A DNA stretch of 8,575 bases from Desulfuromusa sp. (GTDB lineage: Bacteria; Desulfobacterota; Desulfuromonadia; Desulfuromonadales; Geopsychrobacteraceae), in contig JAUVCS010000027.1 of NCBI GenBank assembly GCA_030590745.1, forward strand, positions 1-8,575, written 5' to 3'. The notes under the pieces are model-generated. The model was not told the origin of the DNA, ran no database searches, and was given only the letters and a program-made list of their open reading frames with translations. Numbering within the stretch: the stretch's first letter is position 1; every line of letters starts with the position of its first letter. Positions 6,617-8,575 of this stretch are shown here, piece after piece. The position numbers and the translations under genes are program-made.

Positions 6617-7168
6617 TTATTCAGATGGTGGTGTTTCAACGCTACAATTCAAGGTGAATTTTTGCATTTTTCTATCACCAGCCTTGGTCTGTTCAGTGAC
6701 CGCCAGTTCGACATTTTTATAATATGGAGAAGCATCCAGATTTCGCATAAAGACAGCAACTGTATTCTCACTATCTGCGACACCTGAAAGATTAATTTGG
6801 CCACCCTTCTCTTTAAATTTCGTCAACCAAAGTTTATCGGGCAGTGATGTACTCAACTCATCCAATAAATGTACCGGACCGGTTTTGCCAGCTTTTAATT
6901 CTTCCAGAATTGCAAGTTTCTTTTCTAAGTCTGCTTTTTTCTTTTCAAAATCTTTAACTTGTCCGATTTTCTTCCTCAGCTCATTGTTCTTCTGTTTAAT
7001 GGTGGCAATTTCATCTTGAACACCGTTGATAACTGTCATTTTTTGGAAGTACAAGGCACCACAACCGATGCAAACCAAGATAATGCAAAGGGAAAAAATT
7101 GATAGCTGGGAGCGCAGTTTCTCTTTTTTCAGCGCAGCTCTGATGGGCAGCAGGTTAATTCGAATCAT
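6617..7168 (-). CDS. pilN: Type IV pilus inner-membrane protein PilN
   Basis: This 183-residue protein begins with MIRINLLPIR, the conserved cytoplasmic peptide that docks in the groove of PilM. A single transmembrane helix follows at about 22-41. After it come a periplasmic lysine/glutamate-rich coiled coil (about 45-93) and a ferredoxin-like domain (about 98-178) containing LLDELSTSLPDKLWLTKF and INLSGVADSENTVAVFMRNL. It pairs with PilO in the alignment complex. The ATG overlaps the pilM stop as ATGA, with AGGAAGG and GGTGA elements upstream in the last codons of pilM. Intact and ordinary for the family. Confidence 0.97.
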   Translation of the reverse strand: MIRINLLPIRAALKKEKLRSQLSIFSLCIILVCIGCGALYFQKMTVINGVQDEIATIKQKNNELRKKIGQVKDFEKKKADLEKKLAILEELKAGKTGPVHLLDELSTSLPDKLWLTKFKEKGGQINLSGVADSENTVAVFMRNLDASPYYKNVELAVTEQTKAGDRKMQKFTLNCSVETPPSE

Positions 7169-8223
7169 TTGTCACCAACCTTCCTCATTGCCAAGCCCGT
7201 AGCCACAGAAAACATTGGACCGATTGCATTAAGGTACTCTACATCAAATTCTTTGTCCTTGACCTTTACATTCCGAAAAGGATCAACCCTCTCAGCAGGA
7301 ATACCCAACCGCTCTTCTAAGGCTTCTTTAACTTTTATCGAATTGGACACGCCACCGGTCAAATAAATTTTACTAATCTGATCATCATTTTCAGTAGCGG
7401 CAAAGAAGTCCAATGATCGCTGAATCTCTTGTGCCAGATTGTCAATTGCTTCAGACAACACCTCGTCAACTGCGTCAGGATCAACATCAGCAATATTCCG
7501 CTCCCCAAGCTTGGCTCTTTCAGCATCAATACTACTTAACCCAAGGCGCTTTTGTAATTCTTCACTCAACAAATTACCACCAGTTTGAATGTCTCTGGTA
7601 AACACTGATGAGTCTCCCCTAAGAACGCTGACACTCGTAGCACTGGCACCCAAGTCAATCAATGCAACAATTTCATCATCGACAAACCCATAATTATAAT
7701 TAAACATATTTTCGACCGCGAAACAGTCAATATCCATGACCACAGGGTTCAGTCCTGCTTCAACAAAAAGAGCGGTATGGTCATCAACAAAATCCTTCTT
7801 TGCCGCAACCAACATAACATTCATTTGCGAAGGGTCTTGAGGATCGGGGCTGAGGATTTGAAAATCAATATTGACCTCTGAAATATCAAAAGGGATGTAT
7901 TGCTCAGCTTCCCATTGGATTGACGCTTCCAACTCAGAATCGGTCATAACTGGAAGATTGATTTTGCGGATAATAACTGAATGGCCAGAAACCGAAGTGG
8001 CCACATTATTAGACTTGATTTTCAACGCTTTTAACAAGTTTTGAATAGAATCGACAATAGCGGTTGAATCCATAATGGTATTGTCAACAATAGTTTCTGG
8101 ATCCAGAGGCATGATGCCAACGCTTTCCAGCTGAAAAGCCCCACGTGACTCACGCAAGCACACAATTTTTACCGCGCTTGAACCGACATCAATACCAACA
8201 ATATCTTTTTTCGAAGCGAACAT
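7165..8223 (-). CDS. pilM: Type IV pilus assembly protein PilM, actin-like ATPase
   Basis: This 352-residue cytoplasmic protein has the FtsA/actin fold and anchors the alignment complex through the PilN N-terminal peptide. The nucleotide-binding signatures are visible: phosphate-1 IVGIDVGSSAVKIV (8-21), phosphate-2 VALIDLGASATSVSVLRG (186-203), and the adenosine loop KIYLTGGVSNSIKVKEALEE (285-304). INLPVMTDSELEASIQWEAEQYIPFD (88-113) and FTRDIQTGGNLLSEELQ (208-224) are typical PilM blocks. The C-terminal IGPMFSVATGLAMRK closes the domain. The length is normal. The ATG is preceded by GGA seven bases upstream, a modest ribosome-binding site. It begins 60 bases after the XRE regulator gene in the same direction and heads the pilMNOPQ block. 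Confidence 0.98.
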   Translation of the reverse strand: MFASKKDIVGIDVGSSAVKIVCLRESRGAFQLESVGIMPLDPETIVDNTIMDSTAIVDSIQNLLKALKIKSNNVATSVSGHSVIIRKINLPVMTDSELEASIQWEAEQYIPFDISEVNIDFQILSPDPQDPSQMNVMLVAAKKDFVDDHTALFVEAGLNPVVMDIDCFAVENMFNYNYGFVDDEIVALIDLGASATSVSVLRGDSSVFTRDIQTGGNLLSEELQKRLGLSSIDAERAKLGERNIADVDPDAVDEVLSEAIDNLAQEIQRSLDFFAATENDDQISKIYLTGGVSNSIKVKEALEERLGIPAERVDPFRNVKVKDKEFDVEYLNAIGPMFSVATGLAMRKVGDK

Positions 8224-8258
8224 GTCTTATCCAGTCCAAATAGAGTCAAAAATATCAG

Positions 8259-8271
8259 TTCACAAGGTGAA
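8259..8271. repeat. Short palindrome in the regulator-pilM gap
   Basis: TTCAC and GTGAA flank a three-base centre, forming a perfect 13-base dyad midway between the XRE stop and the pilM start. The arms are too short, and not followed directly by a T-run, to be a terminator. It could be a weak operator or chance; no promoter elements can be supported beside it. Confidence 0.3.
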
Positions 8272-8283
8272 TAACAAACCTGC

Positions 8284-8481
8284 CTACTCTGGAAATATTT
8301 TACTTTTATCGGACAGCCTAAATCCCAAAGCCAAGATAATCTTACGCATAGTTTCCATGCGACAGGGGTGGCCACGCTCAATTCGGGTAATTGTTAATGG
8401 CGAAACATCGGCTTTACGTGCCAACTCCGCCTTACTCATTAACAATGACTCACGAGTATCTTTAACGCAATTACGCAACAT
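8284..8481 (-). CDS. Small XRE/Cro-CI-type helix-turn-helix transcriptional regulator
   Basis: This 65-residue protein is essentially a single DNA-binding domain. The recognition unit reads SKAELARKADVSPLTITRIERG (16-37), a classical HTH_3 helix-turn-helix, followed by RMETMRKIILALGF (41-54), the usual fourth and fifth helices. There is no sensor, dimerisation or membrane segment, so any signal would have to come from a partner protein or from protein amount. The ATG at 8481 gives an N-terminal helix (LRNCVKDTRESLL) that the family fold needs, which argues against a start at the internal Met15. AGGGTGA abuts the ATG as a closely spaced ribosome-binding site. It is the first gene after a strong promoter and lies 60 bases before pilM in the same direction, so it probably shares the pil transcript and may control it and itself. 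The domain is certain; the target is inferred. Confidence 0.9.
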   Translation of the reverse strand: MLRNCVKDTRESLLMSKAELARKADVSPLTITRIERGHPCRMETMRKIILALGFRLSDKSKIFPE

Positions 8482-8520
8482 TCACCCTACCCCAATAGTA
8501 GTTAAGACAATCAAATTGTG

Positions 8521-8542
8521 CGTAATTATAGGTCAATTTACG
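8521..8542. promoter_or_regulatory. Candidate operator dyad over the spacer and -10 element
   Basis: On the minus strand CGTAA (8542-8538) and TTACG (8525-8521) form an inverted repeat separated by 12 bases, wrapping the -10 hexamer. TAAATTG also occurs twice as a direct repeat spaced 20 bases (8560-8554 and 8540-8534), flanking the -35 element. A repressor bound here would block RNA polymerase; the adjacent XRE protein is the obvious candidate. This is sequence pattern only, in AT-rich DNA, so chance is possible. Confidence 0.4.
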
Positions 8543-8552
8543 TTATTGTCAA
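8525..8552 (-). promoter_or_regulatory. Strong sigma70-type promoter of the regulator-pilMNOPQ transcript
   Basis: The minus strand has a perfect -35 TTGACA at 8552-8547 and a perfect -10 TATAAT at 8530-8525, separated by 16 bases. Transcription should start near 8518, leaving a leader of about 37 bases before the XRE start codon. The surrounding DNA is AT-rich. No other consensus promoter of similar quality was seen in the gaps between the pil genes, so this one probably drives the whole block down to the terminator after pilQ. Confidence 0.85.
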
Positions 8553-8575
8553 GCAATTTAAGATTAAACCAATAA

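Noticed and set aside
8169..8381. Second minus-strand frame spanning the XRE end and pilM start
   Set aside because: It overlaps both real genes out of frame, and the translation is a cysteine- and tryptophan-rich string without family resemblance.
8222..8575. Plus-strand open frame running to the right edge, about 117 codons
   Set aside because: It is antisense to the XRE gene and its promoter, shows no recognisable domain, has no ribosome-binding site, and overlaps much stronger evidence on the other strand.
1..8575. Mobile elements, CRISPR arrays, tRNA or rRNA genes
   Set aside because: No transposase-like frames, spaced direct repeats, or RNA-gene sequences were seen; nearly the whole window is explained by intact housekeeping and pilus genes.

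Overview
The window carries a compact, entirely minus-strand gene run (read from the right-hand end to the left). In transcription order it holds a small XRE-type helix-turn-helix regulator, pilM, pilN, pilO, pilP and pilQ (inner-membrane alignment complex and outer-membrane secretin of the type IV pilus), aroB (3-dehydroquinate synthase), a TPR protein of unknown function, a small roadblock/LC7-type protein, aroQ (type II 3-dehydroquinase), and the N-terminal part of an Xaa-Pro peptidase cut by the window edge. Nothing convincing is encoded on the plus strand. There are no RNA genes, mobile elements, CRISPR arrays or long repeats, and there is no gene-free stretch longer than about 100 bases.

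The combination of a pilMNOPQ block followed by aroB, a TPR protein, a roadblock protein, type II aroQ and an Xaa-Pro peptidase, with moderate base composition, suggests a deltaproteobacterium of the Desulfuromonadales type (Geobacter, Pelobacter and Desulfuromonas relatives). This placement is inferred from gene order and protein character, not from a database search.

Region by region: 8482-8575 contains an excellent sigma70-type promoter (perfect TTGACA and TATAAT hexamers, 16-base spacer) with overlapping dyad and direct-repeat elements. It fires into the XRE gene 8284-8481 and presumably on into pilMNOPQ (3255-8223). pilM/pilN and pilO/pilP overlap as ATGA, while pilN/pilO and pilP/pilQ are separated by 15 and 51 bases. 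Directly after pilQ lie an 8-bp-arm inverted repeat that includes the pilQ stop codon and then a textbook intrinsic terminator (3203-3233). The U-tract of this terminator ends three bases before the ribosome-binding site of aroB. aroB, the TPR gene, the roadblock gene, aroQ and the peptidase (3194 down to 1) are then packed with gaps of 17 bases or less, or with overlaps.

Functionally there are two modules. PilM (cytoplasmic, actin-like), PilN and PilO (bitopic inner-membrane proteins), PilP (periplasmic linker) and PilQ (secretin) form a continuous bridge from cytoplasm to outer membrane for pilus extrusion. AroB and AroQ catalyse consecutive steps, the second and third of the shikimate pathway. 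The TPR and roadblock proteins sit between them without a known job. The most interesting points are the regulator-led promoter architecture, the terminator or attenuator wedged between pilQ and aroB, the tightly coupled TPR-roadblock pair, and a PilP that lacks the usual lipoprotein cysteine.
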